Shown: positions 17,489 through 27,379, numbered from the stretch's first letter. The stretch: 64,000 nt of DNA from Halosimplex pelagicum (GCF_013415905.1 NZ_CP058909.1:3410001-3474000); one strand, 5' to 3'. A program made the numbers and translations. Notes: generated from the letters alone by a model not told the origin.

Positions 17489-18364
17489 TCAGTGGAAGGT
17501 GGCGCCCTCGCCGATCTCCGTCTGGTAGACGCGGGCGTCGACGCCTCTCTCGTCGAAGGCGTCGACCATAGCGGAAGCGATGGCGCGCCGGTCGGTCTCG
17601 TAGCAGGCGGCGATGACGCTCGGCCCGGCGCCGCTGATGGTGACGCCGGTGGCGCCGGCGTCGAAGGCGGCCTGCCGGACCTCGCTGTAGCCGTCGATGA
17701 GCTCGGCGCGGGCGGGGGTGACGACCGAGTCCTCCATGCCGCGGCCGACGAGTTCGGGGTCCGAGCGGTGCATACCCGTCGTCAGGGTCGCGGCGTTGCC
17801 GACGGTCTCGACCATGTCGGCGACGCGGGCGCCGTCGGGGACGACCTCGCGCGCGTCGCGGGTCGAGACGACGATGTCCGGGAGACAGGTCACGAGCGAG
17901 ATGTCGGCGTCGACCTTCGCGATGCCGTCGGGGGTGGCGATCGTGAACCCGCCGAGGATCGCGGGGGCGACGTTGTCGTCGTGGGCGTCGCCGGAGACGA
18001 CGGCCTCGCCTTCCGCGGCGATGGGCACGAGTTCCTTCCGGGTGAGCCCGCGGTCGTAGAGCTCGTTGAGCGCGACCGCGGCGGCCGCGGCGGAGGCGGC
18101 CGAGGAACCCAGGCCCGAGGCGGGGCGGACGCCCTTGTCGATCTCGATGTGCGCGGGGGCGTCGAGCGCCTCCGCGACGGCGCCGACGGTGTTGTCCGCG
18201 GGGTCCTCGGGGATGAACTGGCTCCCGGCTCCGGTCACGTCGATGGTGGTCTCGGGGGCCCGCCGGACCCGGACCACGTCGGCCGGTCTGTCCAGCGCCA
18301 CGCCGAACACGTCGAAGCCACTCCCCAGGTTCGCGCTCGTCGCCGGCGCCCGCACCGTCACCAT
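17489..18364 (-). CDS. thrB: Homoserine kinase
   Basis: GHMP-family kinase of 291 residues that phosphorylates L-homoserine in threonine synthesis. It shows APATSANLGSGFDVFG at residues 5-20, the ATP-binding GHMP motif RPASGLGSSAASAAAAA near 90-107, and the C-terminal TGVTISGAGPSVIA near 240-255. The start at 18364 gives the usual N-terminus MVTVRAPAT; the longer open frame upstream is not conserved in type. The gene is divergent from a histidine kinase gene. Neighbours do not include other threonine genes. Confidence 0.95.
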   Translation of the reverse strand: MVTVRAPATSANLGSGFDVFGVALDRPADVVRVRRAPETTIDVTGAGSQFIPEDPADNTVGAVAEALDAPAHIEIDKGVRPASGLGSSAASAAAAAVALNELYDRGLTRKELVPIAAEGEAVVSGDAHDDNVAPAILGGFTIATPDGIAKVDADISLVTCLPDIVVSTRDAREVVPDGARVADMVETVGNAATLTTGMHRSDPELVGRGMEDSVVTPARAELIDGYSEVRQAAFDAGATGVTISGAGPSVIAACYETDRRAIASAMVDAFDERGVDARVYQTEIGEGATFH

Positions 18365-18545
18365 ATCCAGCGATTTCCGCGAGTGCGGGCAAAAAGGTAG
18401 CGGAGTACGGGGACGGAGCCGAGGAGCGTGCCGGAGCCGGGCGAGCGCGTCGCGCCGGGACCCGACCCTGGCGTTGTCTCGGACGATAATGCGACACAAC
18501 GCATAATACGAACAAGTTGAAACTACGGGTTCGTGAACGCGTCAG

Positions 18546-20792
18546 ATGGCTGGTGAGGCGCTCGTCTCGGTGGTCGCCGCGACGGCGGTCGGGGGCGTCG
18601 TCGAACTCGCGCTCGCGGCGGTGGCCTACCGCAACCGGGAGCGGCCGGGCGCGCGGGCGTTCGGCTGGCTGTCGCTCGCGGCCGGCGGCTGGGCGCTCCT
18701 GCAGGTCGCGGTCCTGCTGGCGCCGTCGGCGGAGATAGCGAGGGGCGCGCACCTCCTCGCCGGCGCGGTCGCCTCGCAGATCCCGATGCTGTGGCTGGTG
18801 TTCGCCGTCGTCTACGCCGGCCACCGCGAGTGGCTGACGCCGGGCCGGCTGGTCGCGCTGTGGACGCCGCTGACGGCCTATTCGCTCGTCCGGCTGACCG
18901 CTCCGGTCCACGGGGTCGCGCTCGCTCCGGTCCGGATCGTCACCGAGAACGGGGTCACCGCGCCCGCATCGGCCGAGTCACTCCCGTTCGCAGCGTACTC
19001 GCTGGTCGCCTACGCCCTGGTACTCGCCGGCTACCTCCTCCTCGTCGCGTTCCTGCTGGACTCGCGGAACGTCTACCGGGCCGAGACGGGCGCGCTAGTC
19101 CTCGGGGGGCTGTTCCCGACCGCGGGGACCGTCGTGGTCTCCGTCGCGGGGGGTGTCCACCCCGGGATCTCGGTCGGACCGGCGATGTTCGCCGTCCACG
19201 GGGTCGTCGCGGGACTCGTCCTCTTCCGCTACGACTTCCAGGGGGTCGCGCCCGTCGCGACGGACCTGCTCGCCGAGGAGCTCGAGGACCCGGTGGTGAT
19301 CCTCGGCGACGACGACGTAGTGATCGACCACAACCCGGCCGCCGAGCGCCTCGTCGACGACGGCGACCTCTCGGGGCGCCACGCCGACGCGGTCGCCGAC
19401 GGGTTCGCCGAGCGGCTGGCCGACGGCGCGCAGGTCACCGTCGACGCGCCCGGCTACGACCGGGAGATGTCGTCGTTCTCGATCGGGGTGACCACCGTCG
19501 AGGACCAGTACGGGGTCGCGAAGGGCCGGCTCGTCCACCTGCGGGACGTGTCCGACCAGCAGCGCCGGCTCGACCAGCTGACGGCGATGCAGGCGGCCAC
19601 CCAGCGGTTCATCGGCGCGCGGACCGCGGCCGAGGTCGCCGACATCGCGGTCCGGTTCGCCAGCGACGTCCACGACCAGCCCTACGCGGCGCTGTTCCGG
19701 TACGACGAGGCGACGGACGCGCTCGTCTCCGAGGCGGTCACCGACCGGCTGGCGGCGGAACTCCGCGTCGGGCCCGACGAGTCGATCCGGGTTCCGCGGG
19801 AGTCGGGACCGCTCTGGACGACCTTCGAGGACGGCGAACTCGCGGCCTTCGAGGGGGAGCGCGACCTCGTGATCGGGCCCTACGCGTTCGGGTCGGCGTC
19901 CGCGCTGTTCCTGCCGCTGGGCGACCACGGCGTCCTCGTCATCGGGACCGACGAGGGCGAGGGGTACACCGAGACGGACGAACAGCTGGGAGGGATCCTC
20001 GCGCGAACGACCGAGACGGCGTTGACGCGCATCGAGTACGAGGAGGAACTGCGTGCCAGCCGGATCGCCGTCGAGCGACGCAACAAACAGATCGAGTTCT
20101 TCAACGGCGTCCTCCGGCACAACATCCGCAACGCCATGCTGGTCATCGACGGCCACGCCCAGCACCTCCAGACGCGCGTCGGCGACGGCGACGCCGAGAA
20201 ACTCGGGACGATCCGGACGTGGTGTTCGGACCTGACGGACATGACCGAGAAGATCCGCGCGGTCAACGACACCGTGACCGCCAGCGAGGACAAGCGGCTC
20301 GAACGGGTCGACCTCTCGACGGTCCTCCGCGAGGAGGTCGACGCGCTCTCGGGGCGCTACGACGTGGCCGTCGAGTCCGACGTGGCCGACGGCCTGACCG
20401 TCGCCGCCAACGACCTCGTGGCCGACGTGGTGGAGGGGGTCCTCTCGAACGCGGTCGAACACAACGACAGCTCCCGACCGCGGGTCCGGGTCACGACCGA
20501 GCCGATGGGCGAGTGGGTCCAGGTCCGGATCGCCGACGACGGCCCGGGGCTCTCCGAGGAGATGCAGACGCAGGTCTTCCAGCGGGAGATGGCGACCAGC
20601 CAGACCGCCCACGGGTTCGGGCTCTACTTCGTCTCGGTGATGATGGACCTGTACAACGGCAACGTCTGGTTCGAGGACGGCGAGGGGCTGCGTCCCGCCG
20701 GCGGGGAGGTCGACCGCGAGTCCCGCGGCACCGTCGTCGTGCTGGAGTTCCAGCTCGCCGAGGAGTCTCCCGAGCTGTCCGCCGGGGAGTGA
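18546..20792 (+). CDS. Histidine kinase with 7TM, PAS, GAF, HisKA-like and HATPase domains
   Basis: Membrane sensor kinase of 748 residues. The N-terminal 220 residues contain about seven hydrophobic segments of the histidine-kinase 7TM type. A PAS-like segment (PVVILGDDDVVIDHNPAAERL) is near 250-340, a GAF-like domain near 350-495, and the phospho-acceptor box FFNGVLRHNIRNAMLVIDGH with H525. The ATPase domain shows NAVEHND near 640, DDGPGL near 672 and GFGLYFVSVM near 695. No receiver domain and no adjacent response regulator, as is common in haloarchaea, so its output is probably through an unlinked partner. The stimulus is unknown. Confidence 0.88.
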   Translation: MAGEALVSVVAATAVGGVVELALAAVAYRNRERPGARAFGWLSLAAGGWALLQVAVLLAPSAEIARGAHLLAGAVASQIPMLWLVFAVVYAGHREWLTPGRLVALWTPLTAYSLVRLTAPVHGVALAPVRIVTENGVTAPASAESLPFAAYSLVAYALVLAGYLLLVAFLLDSRNVYRAETGALVLGGLFPTAGTVVVSVAGGVHPGISVGPAMFAVHGVVAGLVLFRYDFQGVAPVATDLLAEELEDPVVILGDDDVVIDHNPAAERLVDDGDLSGRHADAVADGFAERLADGAQVTVDAPGYDREMSSFSIGVTTVEDQYGVAKGRLVHLRDVSDQQRRLDQLTAMQAATQRFIGARTAAEVADIAVRFASDVHDQPYAALFRYDEATDALVSEAVTDRLAAELRVGPDESIRVPRESGPLWTTFEDGELAAFEGERDLVIGPYAFGSASALFLPLGDHGVLVIGTDEGEGYTETDEQLGGILARTTETALTRIEYEEELRASRIAVERRNKQIEFFNGVLRHNIRNAMLVIDGHAQHLQTRVGDGDAEKLGTIRTWCSDLTDMTEKIRAVNDTVTASEDKRLERVDLSTVLREEVDALSGRYDVAVESDVADGLTVAANDLVADVVEGVLSNAVEHNDSSRPRVRVTTEPMGEWVQVRIADDGPGLSEEMQTQVFQREMATSQTAHGFGLYFVSVMMDLYNGNVWFEDGEGLRPAGGEVDRESRGTVVVLEFQLAEESPELSAGE

Positions 20793-20873
20793 CCCCTCGA
20801 CGAGCGAGCGGCCGCCGAGTCGACGGGGTCGACCGAGCGAAAGGGCTTTTCCGATCACGGCGGAACGGGACGT

Positions 20874-22244
20874 ATGATCGGAGTCGTCGGCGGCGGCGTC
20901 GCCGGCCTCGCGGCCGCGTATCGCCTCCAGCAACGCGGTCGCGAGGTCCAGGTGTTCGAGGCGAGCGACGACGTGGGCGGGCTGGCCGCCGTCTACGAGA
21001 CCGCGGGCGACCCCATCGAGAAGTTCTACCACCACCTCTCGGCCTCCGAGGGGACCATCGTCGAGCTGATCGACGAGCTGGGCCTCGGCGACGACCTGGA
21101 GTGGCGCTACAAGACCGATTCGTACTACGTCGACGGGGTCGTCCACCCCATGGAGAAGGCCTGGGAGATCCTCGCCTACCCGCACCTCTCTATCTACGAC
21201 AAGTTCCGCCTCGCGATGCTCGTCAAGGAGATCGACGTGCGCGGCGGCTGGCCGAAGTTCGACACCTACGACGACATCACCGACTTCGAGGACGTGCCCA
21301 TCAAGGAGTTCCTGCTCGACCACACCACCCGCCACGTCTACGAGTCCTTCTGGGAGCCGCTGCTGGACGCCAAGTTCGGCTCGCGCAAGGAGGACGTGTC
21401 GGCGGCGTGGCTGCTCGGTCGCGTGAAGTTCCGCGGCGAGCGCGACGTGATCCGCGGCGAGCAGCTGGGCTATCTGGAGGGCGGGTTCGGCGTCCTGCTG
21501 GACGAACTCTACGGCGCCGTCGGCGAGGAGAACGTCACGACCGGCGCGCGCGTGACCGAGATCGGGACGGGCGCCGGCGCGGCGGCCGACGGCGGTGCGG
21601 CGGTCGCGGGCGCGACATCGACGGCCGGCACCGACTCGACGGTCGAGTCGATCACCGTCGAGCGCGACGGGGCGACCGAGACCCACGAGGTCGACGCCGT
21701 CGTCGTCGCGGCGATGCCGAACGTCCTCGAAGACCTGACGGGCTACCCCTGCGAGATCGACTTCCAGGGCACGGTCTGTTCGGTCTGGAGCATGGAGGAG
21801 TCGCTGTCGGACACCTACTGGCTGAACATCAAGGACGAGGCGCCGTTCGGCGTGTTCATCGAGCACACGAACTTCGTGCCGCCGGAACGGTACGGCGGCG
21901 AACACCTCTACTACACGGCCAGCTACATCCAGAGCCCCGAGGAGGACCTCTGGGAGATGTCGAACGAGGAGGTCGAGGACCACTGGGCCGAGGGGATCGG
22001 CGACATGTTCCCCGGCTTCGACCGCGACGGCGTCAACTGGGTGCAGACGGCGCGCAACCCGCGGACGGCCCCCATCTACGAGCGGGGGTATCTCGACATG
22101 GTCGTGCCGTACGACCTCGGTGCGGAGGTCGCCGAGGGGGTCTACTACGCGGGGATGGCCTCCCGCGCGCAGTACCCCGAACGGTCGCTCAACGGCGGCA
22201 TCGAGGCGGGCTACGCCTGCGCGGATCTGATCACCGAACAGTGA
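20874..22244 (+). CDS. NAD(P)/FAD-dependent oxidoreductase (protoporphyrinogen oxidase / amine oxidase-like)
   Basis: Flavoprotein of 456 residues. The FAD-binding GxGxxG is in IGVVGGGVAGLAAAYRL at residues 2-18, followed by EVQVFEASDDVGGL at 23-36, the second dinucleotide-binding element of the amine-oxidase and PPOX superfamily. A C-terminal FAD segment YAGMASRAQYPERSLNGGIEAG is near 425-446. A low-complexity Gly/Ala/Thr stretch near 230-250 interrupts the middle. TATA-like GGCTTTTCC about 27 bases before the start suggests a leaderless message. Members near sugar genes act in glycan or polysaccharide pathways, but here no such neighbour is present, so substrate remains open. Confidence 0.85.
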   Translation: MIGVVGGGVAGLAAAYRLQQRGREVQVFEASDDVGGLAAVYETAGDPIEKFYHHLSASEGTIVELIDELGLGDDLEWRYKTDSYYVDGVVHPMEKAWEILAYPHLSIYDKFRLAMLVKEIDVRGGWPKFDTYDDITDFEDVPIKEFLLDHTTRHVYESFWEPLLDAKFGSRKEDVSAAWLLGRVKFRGERDVIRGEQLGYLEGGFGVLLDELYGAVGEENVTTGARVTEIGTGAGAAADGGAAVAGATSTAGTDSTVESITVERDGATETHEVDAVVVAAMPNVLEDLTGYPCEIDFQGTVCSVWSMEESLSDTYWLNIKDEAPFGVFIEHTNFVPPERYGGEHLYYTASYIQSPEEDLWEMSNEEVEDHWAEGIGDMFPGFDRDGVNWVQTARNPRTAPIYERGYLDMVVPYDLGAEVAEGVYYAGMASRAQYPERSLNGGIEAGYACADLITEQ

Positions 22245-22272
22245 CGACGCGCCGGTGACCGTCGACCGGCGG

Positions 22273-23469
22273 CTACGCGGTCGTCAGTGAGACGCCGGCG
22301 GCCCACATCTCGGGGCCCCCGAGCCGGCCCACGGAGTCGACCTGCCCTGCGACGAACAGCCGGTCGCCGGCGACGGCCGCGACCGTGAGATCCTCGTACT
22401 CGAAGTCCCGGTCCCAGCGTCGTCGGCCGAGTCGGTCGGTACCGTGGAGACCGCTGGCGGCCGCGACCGCGAACCCGTCGCCGGTATCGACGAGGTCTCT
22501 CGGTTCGACCCCTTCGAAGGCGCGTCGCCAGACGGGGAAGCCGCGGTCGTCGACGGTCGACAGCACCGCCTCCTGCCTGTCGTGGTCGTAGATCCGGCCG
22601 AGGAGGACGGCGCCGTCCGGGCGAGCGAGGACGCCGATGCACTCCTCGGCGTAGCCGCCGAGCGTCCGCCGCCACTGTTCGCGCCCCGACTCGTCGGTCG
22701 CGAGGACGAACGGGAGCGTCCCCTCGACCGCGTGCGGGTCGGACTCCCCGACGAGGAGGTACCCGCCGTCGTGACGGGCGGCGACGTCCATGACCCTGAA
22801 ACCGTGGGTGTCGTACGTGCGGAGCCACTCCCGGTCGCCGTCCGAGTCGGTCCCGAGGACCCAGGTGACCCGGCCCTCGTCTTCGCCCATGCCGCCGCCG
22901 AGGACGACGCCGCCGCCCGGCCGCCGACCGGCCGCGGTCGAGTTGGGTTCGAGCGCGTCGTCCAGCTCGACGTACCGGTCCCATCGACGTTCGCCGTCGG
23001 ACCCGAGCGACAGGAGCCACGGCCGCTCCTCATCGCTCGCGCGGACGACGGCGACGTACCCGTCGTCGGCGCGGACGAGCTCGCCGCTGTACCACTCAGG
23101 CGCGTCGAGACGGCGGTCCCACTGCCGACTCCCGTCGGGCAGGAACCGGACCAGTCGCAGCCCGTAGTCGGTCTCCCGCGGACTGATCAGCAGCGCGACG
23201 CCGTCGCCGTGTGCGGATACCGCACCGACCGGCCGGTCGTCCGTCGTCCCGAACGTCTCCGACCAGACCACGCGCGGCGACCCGCCGGCGGTCGTCGCCA
23301 TCGTCCCGCGCTCGCCGCCGCCGCGCCCGTCGGTATCGCCCGGACCGGAGTCGTCGGCGGCGTCTCTGTCGCCGGTCGACTCGGAGCGCGCGAGGGCGGC
23401 GGCCGTCCCGACGCTCGCGACGCCGGCGAGCGAGCCGAGGAACCGTCGGCGAAACTGTTCGGAGGGCAT
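22273..23469 (-). CDS. Tat-exported beta-propeller protein
   Basis: Predicted secreted protein of 398 residues. A twin-arginine signal is visible at the N-terminus (RRRFLGSLAGVASVG) followed by an Asp/Gly-rich linker to about residue 65. The body shows repeated blade-like units with W-R-R/D, GG, and LxS/T patterns (for instance RQWDRRLD, ERRWDRYVE, REWLRTYDT, EQWRRTLGG, PVWRRAFEG, RRWDRDFEY), about six copies spaced 40-50 residues apart. This fits a six- or seven-bladed propeller of the PQQ/delta-60 type. No lipobox is seen. The start at 23469 places the Tat motif close to the N-terminus. Divergent from the surface glycoprotein gene with a 76-base gap. Function unknown. Confidence 0.75.
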   Translation of the reverse strand: MPSEQFRRRFLGSLAGVASVGTAAALARSESTGDRDAADDSGPGDTDGRGGGERGTMATTAGGSPRVVWSETFGTTDDRPVGAVSAHGDGVALLISPRETDYGLRLVRFLPDGSRQWDRRLDAPEWYSGELVRADDGYVAVVRASDEERPWLLSLGSDGERRWDRYVELDDALEPNSTAAGRRPGGGVVLGGGMGEDEGRVTWVLGTDSDGDREWLRTYDTHGFRVMDVAARHDGGYLLVGESDPHAVEGTLPFVLATDESGREQWRRTLGGYAEECIGVLARPDGAVLLGRIYDHDRQEAVLSTVDDRGFPVWRRAFEGVEPRDLVDTGDGFAVAAASGLHGTDRLGRRRWDRDFEYEDLTVAAVAGDRLFVAGQVDSVGRLGGPEMWAAGVSLTTA

Positions 23470-23545
23470 CGTCGGCGGATCGCCCGCGCTGGACAAAACC
23501 GTTCCGACAGAAGACATTTATCCCGGCCGGCCGGGCGCTCGAACG

Positions 23546-25261
23546 ATGCCCTCCACGAAGGCGACCGGGTTCTCGATAGCGGTGTTCGTCGCGGCGGCGA
23601 TGGCCGTCGCCGCCGTCCCCGCAGGCGGCGAGGCAACACCGGTGCCGGCACCGCCGTCCGACGGAGCGGCCGACCGGGCGGTGGCCCAGAGCGACGACCC
23701 GAACCTGACGCTCCGGACTGGCGCGCGCGTCGAGTTCGAGGCGCTGGACTCGACTACCGCCGTCCGCCGCCAGGTTGCAGCCGGACGCCTCCCCGCGGAG
23801 GCGAACTTCACGGTCGGCGACCCGTTCGTCGTGGAGATCGCGCACGCCGGCCTGGCCGACCGACTCGGCGACGGGAACGCGACCGCGGCGTTTCTCGACG
23901 TGTTCGGGACGCCGGCGGCGAACCTGACCTTCGAGGACGTCAGCCACGGCCCCATGCGGAACCCGAAGTGGATCGACCCGTATCCGAACGCGACGCGCGC
24001 GTTCGTCGACGCCGGCAACGACACGACGTACGTCGTCGTGGACACGGACCGCGTCGAGGTCACGTACGCGTACTCGTCGGGTCCGCAGGTCGACCGGAAC
24101 GTCTCGCAGCCGAATCCGGAGTATCCGCCCGAACTCGTCAGATACGACGAGTTCCGCGCGAACGTGACGCTGGCCGGCGGGTCGAACCTGACGGCGGGCG
24201 ACGAGCGCGTCGTCGCGACGCGGGATCTCGGCGTCCGGATCCGGTCCGCCGAGATCCGGTACGACGACGAGCAGCGAGAGCGGGTCTACGTCGACTCGGC
24301 GCCGAATCAGACGCTCCGTGGCGTGACGAACGTCCGGCCCGGGCTGGACGTCACCGTCGTCCTCCGGAGCGACCTCACCTCGTCGGACACGGACGAGTGG
24401 GTCGCCCGCCGGGCGACGGCCACCGTCGCGGCGGACGGGACGTTCTCGGCGGCGTTCGACCTGAGCGGCGTCTCGAACGGAACCGTCCTGAACGCGACAG
24501 TCCGCTTCGACGACCGCAACATTCTGGACAGAGAAGGCCACGACCCGCCCGAGTCGACGACCGTCGTCGTGACGGCTCCGACCGGGAACGTCGAGGTCAG
24601 AGACACGGAACGAAACGCCTCTGGGAGTTACGGCGCCGTCACGGTCGACGCCACGCTCTCGCGGGGCGGGTTCGTCGTCCTCCACAGAGGGAGTCCGACC
24701 GGCCCGGTCGCGGGCGTCTCGGGGTATCTGTCGTCCGGTAGCCACGAGGCGGTCCCGGTGTACGTCGGGTATCCGACCGAGAGCGCGGACCCGCTCGTCG
24801 CCGTCGTCCACCGCGACCGGAATCAGAACCGCTGGTTCGACAACGTCTCCGTCGACCGACCGTACGCCACGTCGGGGGACGCCGTCGCCGAGACGGGCTT
24901 CGCGCCGCCCTCCCCGGGGACACCGAGAGAGCCCGCGTCGCGGGCGACGACCACGCCGACGCCGACACCTCCGGAGACGACCACGCCGACGACCGGCGCC
25001 CCGGGTGGAACGACCGAATCAGCGACCGCCGACGGGGCCGACACGAGGACCGCCGGCTCGACGACGACTGAAACCGATGGTTCGGCGGCGACGGCGACCG
25101 GGCCGACGGCGACGGAGACGACCGGGTCGGGGCCGGCGACGCCCGCGGCCGAACCGGAGCCGTCGCCGGGGACGACCACGACCGGGACCGGTCCCGGGTT
25201 CGGCTCCCTCGCGGCGCTGGTCGCGCTAGTCGCGGTCGGAACCACTCGCCGAGACGGATAG
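23546..25261 (+). CDS. Surface protein with BGTF-like and DUF7282-like domains and PGF-CTERM anchor
   Basis: Predicted secreted cell-surface glycoprotein of 571 residues. A signal peptide covers residues 1-45. The body (50-355) resembles the haloarchaeal BGTF surface domain and carries many N-glycosylation sequons (NFT, NAT, NLT, NVS, NGT). A segment near 365-445 (TLSRGGFVVLHRG... PVAGVSGYLSSGSHEAVPV) matches DUF7282. A long Thr/Pro/Ala/Glu-rich linker follows, then the tripartite C-terminal PGF motif, one hydrophobic helix and a short basic end (GTTRRDG). This is the archaeosortase substrate signature, so the protein is likely processed and lipid-anchored. TATA-like CATTTATC lies about 27 bases before the start. 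Confidence 0.82.
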   Translation: MPSTKATGFSIAVFVAAAMAVAAVPAGGEATPVPAPPSDGAADRAVAQSDDPNLTLRTGARVEFEALDSTTAVRRQVAAGRLPAEANFTVGDPFVVEIAHAGLADRLGDGNATAAFLDVFGTPAANLTFEDVSHGPMRNPKWIDPYPNATRAFVDAGNDTTYVVVDTDRVEVTYAYSSGPQVDRNVSQPNPEYPPELVRYDEFRANVTLAGGSNLTAGDERVVATRDLGVRIRSAEIRYDDEQRERVYVDSAPNQTLRGVTNVRPGLDVTVVLRSDLTSSDTDEWVARRATATVAADGTFSAAFDLSGVSNGTVLNATVRFDDRNILDREGHDPPESTTVVVTAPTGNVEVRDTERNASGSYGAVTVDATLSRGGFVVLHRGSPTGPVAGVSGYLSSGSHEAVPVYVGYPTESADPLVAVVHRDRNQNRWFDNVSVDRPYATSGDAVAETGFAPPSPGTPREPASRATTTPTPTPPETTTPTTGAPGGTTESATADGADTRTAGSTTTETDGSAATATGPTATETTGSGPATPAAEPEPSPGTTTTGTGPGFGSLAALVALVAVGTTRRDG

Positions 25262-25279
25262 CGCGTTACGCCGGTATCG

Positions 25280-25873
25280 TTACGCCTCGGCGTCCTGGCC
25301 GTCGACGCCCGGCGCCTCCTCCACGTCCACGTCCTCGGGTTCGTCCTGCCCGCCGACCACGAGTTCGCCGTCGGGGGTCTCGACGTACACGTCGTCTGCG
25401 AACCCGCCCTCGGCGTAGGGGTGTTCGGGGTCGTCGAGCTTCTCGGGGGTGGAGGGAGCCTCGGCGACGCCGTTCTCGGGGGCGAACTCGCCGAGCGGGT
25501 CGTCGATCGTGATGCCGTAGCGCTCGAAGAAGTCGCGGTAGCGGTCGTAGTGGTCGCCGAGTTCGTCGCTCGGGAACTCCATCATCTCGGTCCAGCCGTG
25601 GTTGTAGAAGTCGAAGTTGGCCTGGACGTGGGTGATCTCCCTGGCTTCGGCTTCGGGGAAGCCGTCCTCGAGCGCGGCGACGTAGGTGTCCATGGTCGCG
25701 TCGAAGAAGTCGTCGAGGTGGTCCCGTCGCTCCTCGCGGCGCCCGGCGTCGGCCTTCTCGGCGAAGATGTCCGTGTGCATCCCGACGAGCCGGTCGTTGA
25801 CCTTCTCTCCGACGACCGGGAGCGTCAGCGCCTGCTTGGCGGCGAAGTGGCGGACGTTCTGGCGTATCTTCAT
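25280..25873 (-). CDS. Haloarchaeal protein of DUF6149 type
   Basis: Soluble acidic protein of 197 residues; family assignment (DUF6149) is from recall and the function is unknown. The N-terminal 120 residues are predicted helical and contain EEERRDHLDDFFDATMDTYVAAL-like helix sequence and the aromatic HVQANFDFYNHGWTEMMEFP segment near 82-101. The C-terminal 60 residues are a disordered acidic tail. A TATA-like GAATACGG (complement) is at the leaderless distance from the ATG at 25873. Convergent with the surface protein gene, 18 bases apart. Confidence 0.65.
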   Translation of the reverse strand: MKIRQNVRHFAAKQALTLPVVGEKVNDRLVGMHTDIFAEKADAGRREERRDHLDDFFDATMDTYVAALEDGFPEAEAREITHVQANFDFYNHGWTEMMEFPSDELGDHYDRYRDFFERYGITIDDPLGEFAPENGVAEAPSTPEKLDDPEHPYAEGGFADDVYVETPDGELVVGGQDEPEDVDVEEAPGVDGQDAEA

Positions 25874-26069
25874 CGTTGCCAGACGCTTTGGACCCTACCG
25901 TATTCAACGTCTCGGGTGCGCACCGACCGACGACGCGCCCGAACGCCGACCGGATCGGCGATCCGCTACCGGTTTCGGTTCCCGTGACCGTTCGACATGC
26001 CGGGACGATCAGAATTTCCGTTCGAGGGAATGTGTTTGCCAATCAACCGCATGGAGAGATAGCAACCCA

Positions 26070-26077
26070 CATTAACC
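26070..26077 (+). promoter_or_regulatory. TATA-like box of the FAD oxidoreductase gene
   Basis: CATTAACC about 26 bases before the ATG at 26099 supports a leaderless transcript and the chosen start. Confidence 0.55.
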
Positions 26078-26098
26078 ACGGTTACGAACACCCTGGGC

Positions 26099-27379
26099 AT
26101 GAGCGCATCCCACGTCATCATCGGTGATGGCATCGCGGGGAGTTCGGCAGCGGAGACGATTCGCGAGGAGGACCCCGACGCGGACATCACCGTCATCACC
26201 GATGAGGGTGAGGCGCTGTACAACCGCATCCTGATCAAGGAGTTCGCCAAGGGCAAACTGCCCGAGGCGCCCATCTCGATCCACGAGCCCGAGTGGTACG
26301 AGGAGCGGGACATCGACCTCCAGCTCAACACGCACGTCACGACGATCGACACGGAGGCCAACGAGATCCACACTCACGAGGGCACCGTCTACGAGTACGA
26401 CAAGCTACTCGTGGCGACGGGCGGGACGCCCGCCAGCCTGGCGAGTTTCGGCATCGACAACGCCGACGCCGACGGGATCGACCACTTCTGGACGTTCCAG
26501 GACGCCCGCTCGATCAAGGAGAACGTCGAGGCGGCCGACCAGGGCATCATCGTCGGCGCCGGCCTGCTCGGCATCGACCTGGCGGCCATCTGCGGCGCCC
26601 AGGATCTGGAGGCCAACTACCTGATGCGCGGCGAGTGCTGGTGGCGCTACGCGCTCGACGAGGAGGGCGCGGAGATCCTCCACGACGCCATGCGCGAGCG
26701 CGGGGTCACCCCCGTCTTCGACTCGGGCGTCTCCGAGTTCGAGACCGACGACGACGGGCAGGTCGAGGCGGCCATCGACCCCAACGGCGAGCGCTTCGAG
26801 GGCGACTGGGCCGGCGTCGCCATCGGCCTGAGCTTCAACACCGAGTTCCTCCAGGACACGCCCGTCGAGACCAACGACGACGGCGTCGTCACCGACGAGT
26901 ACATGCGCACCAACGTCGACGACGTGTACGCCGCGGGCGACCTGACCTGGTTCTACGACACCATCCTCGGCGAGATGGGTCAGAACGGCTCGTGGGGCTC
27001 GGCGAAGGAACAGGGTTCGATCGCCGGCCAGAACATGGTCGAGGATATCGAAGCGGGCGGCGAGACCGACGACCCCGAGGAGTTCCGCTGGGTCTCCTCG
27101 TACTCGATCACCCACTTCGACTTCCCGTTCCTCTCGTTCGGCCACCCGACCATCGGCGACGACGACGCCGCCCGCAAGTACAGCGACACCGAGTGGCGCC
27201 GCCTCGCGTTCAACGACGGCAAGATCGTCGGCGGCGTCCTCATCGGCGACCTCTCCCAGCAGTCCAAGTTCAAGAAGCTCATGCGCGAGGAGCGCGAGGT
27301 CGCCCAGCACAAGGACCTCCTGCTCGAGGAAGACGTCGACATGGACAAGCTCGAAGAGGCCGCGCCCAAGCCCGAGTAA
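26099..27379 (+). CDS. NAD(P)/FAD-dependent oxidoreductase, pyridine nucleotide-disulfide fold
   Basis: Flavoprotein of 426 residues with two Rossmann folds: HVIIGDGIAGSSAAETI at 5-21 for FAD and GIIVGAGLLGIDLAAICG near 144-161 for NAD(P). The motifs LLVATGGTP near 103 and VYAAGDLTW near 277 complete the FAD fold. No redox CxxC is present, so it is not a thioredoxin- or lipoamide-type reductase. It resembles the FAD subunit of nitrite reductase (NirB-like) and ferredoxin-NAD reductases. The acidic C-terminal end KLEEAAPKPE and normal length suggest a complete gene. Substrate unknown. A T-rich stop region follows near 27407. Confidence 0.85.
   Translation: MSASHVIIGDGIAGSSAAETIREEDPDADITVITDEGEALYNRILIKEFAKGKLPEAPISIHEPEWYEERDIDLQLNTHVTTIDTEANEIHTHEGTVYEYDKLLVATGGTPASLASFGIDNADADGIDHFWTFQDARSIKENVEAADQGIIVGAGLLGIDLAAICGAQDLEANYLMRGECWWRYALDEEGAEILHDAMRERGVTPVFDSGVSEFETDDDGQVEAAIDPNGERFEGDWAGVAIGLSFNTEFLQDTPVETNDDGVVTDEYMRTNVDDVYAAGDLTWFYDTILGEMGQNGSWGSAKEQGSIAGQNMVEDIEAGGETDDPEEFRWVSSYSITHFDFPFLSFGHPTIGDDDAARKYSDTEWRRLAFNDGKIVGGVLIGDLSQQSKFKKLMREEREVAQHKDLLLEEDVDMDKLEEAAPKPE

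Noticed and set aside
19095-21983. 962-codon ORF opposite the histidine kinase and FAD oxidoreductase
   Set aside because: Crosses two well-supported genes and has no recognisable domain.
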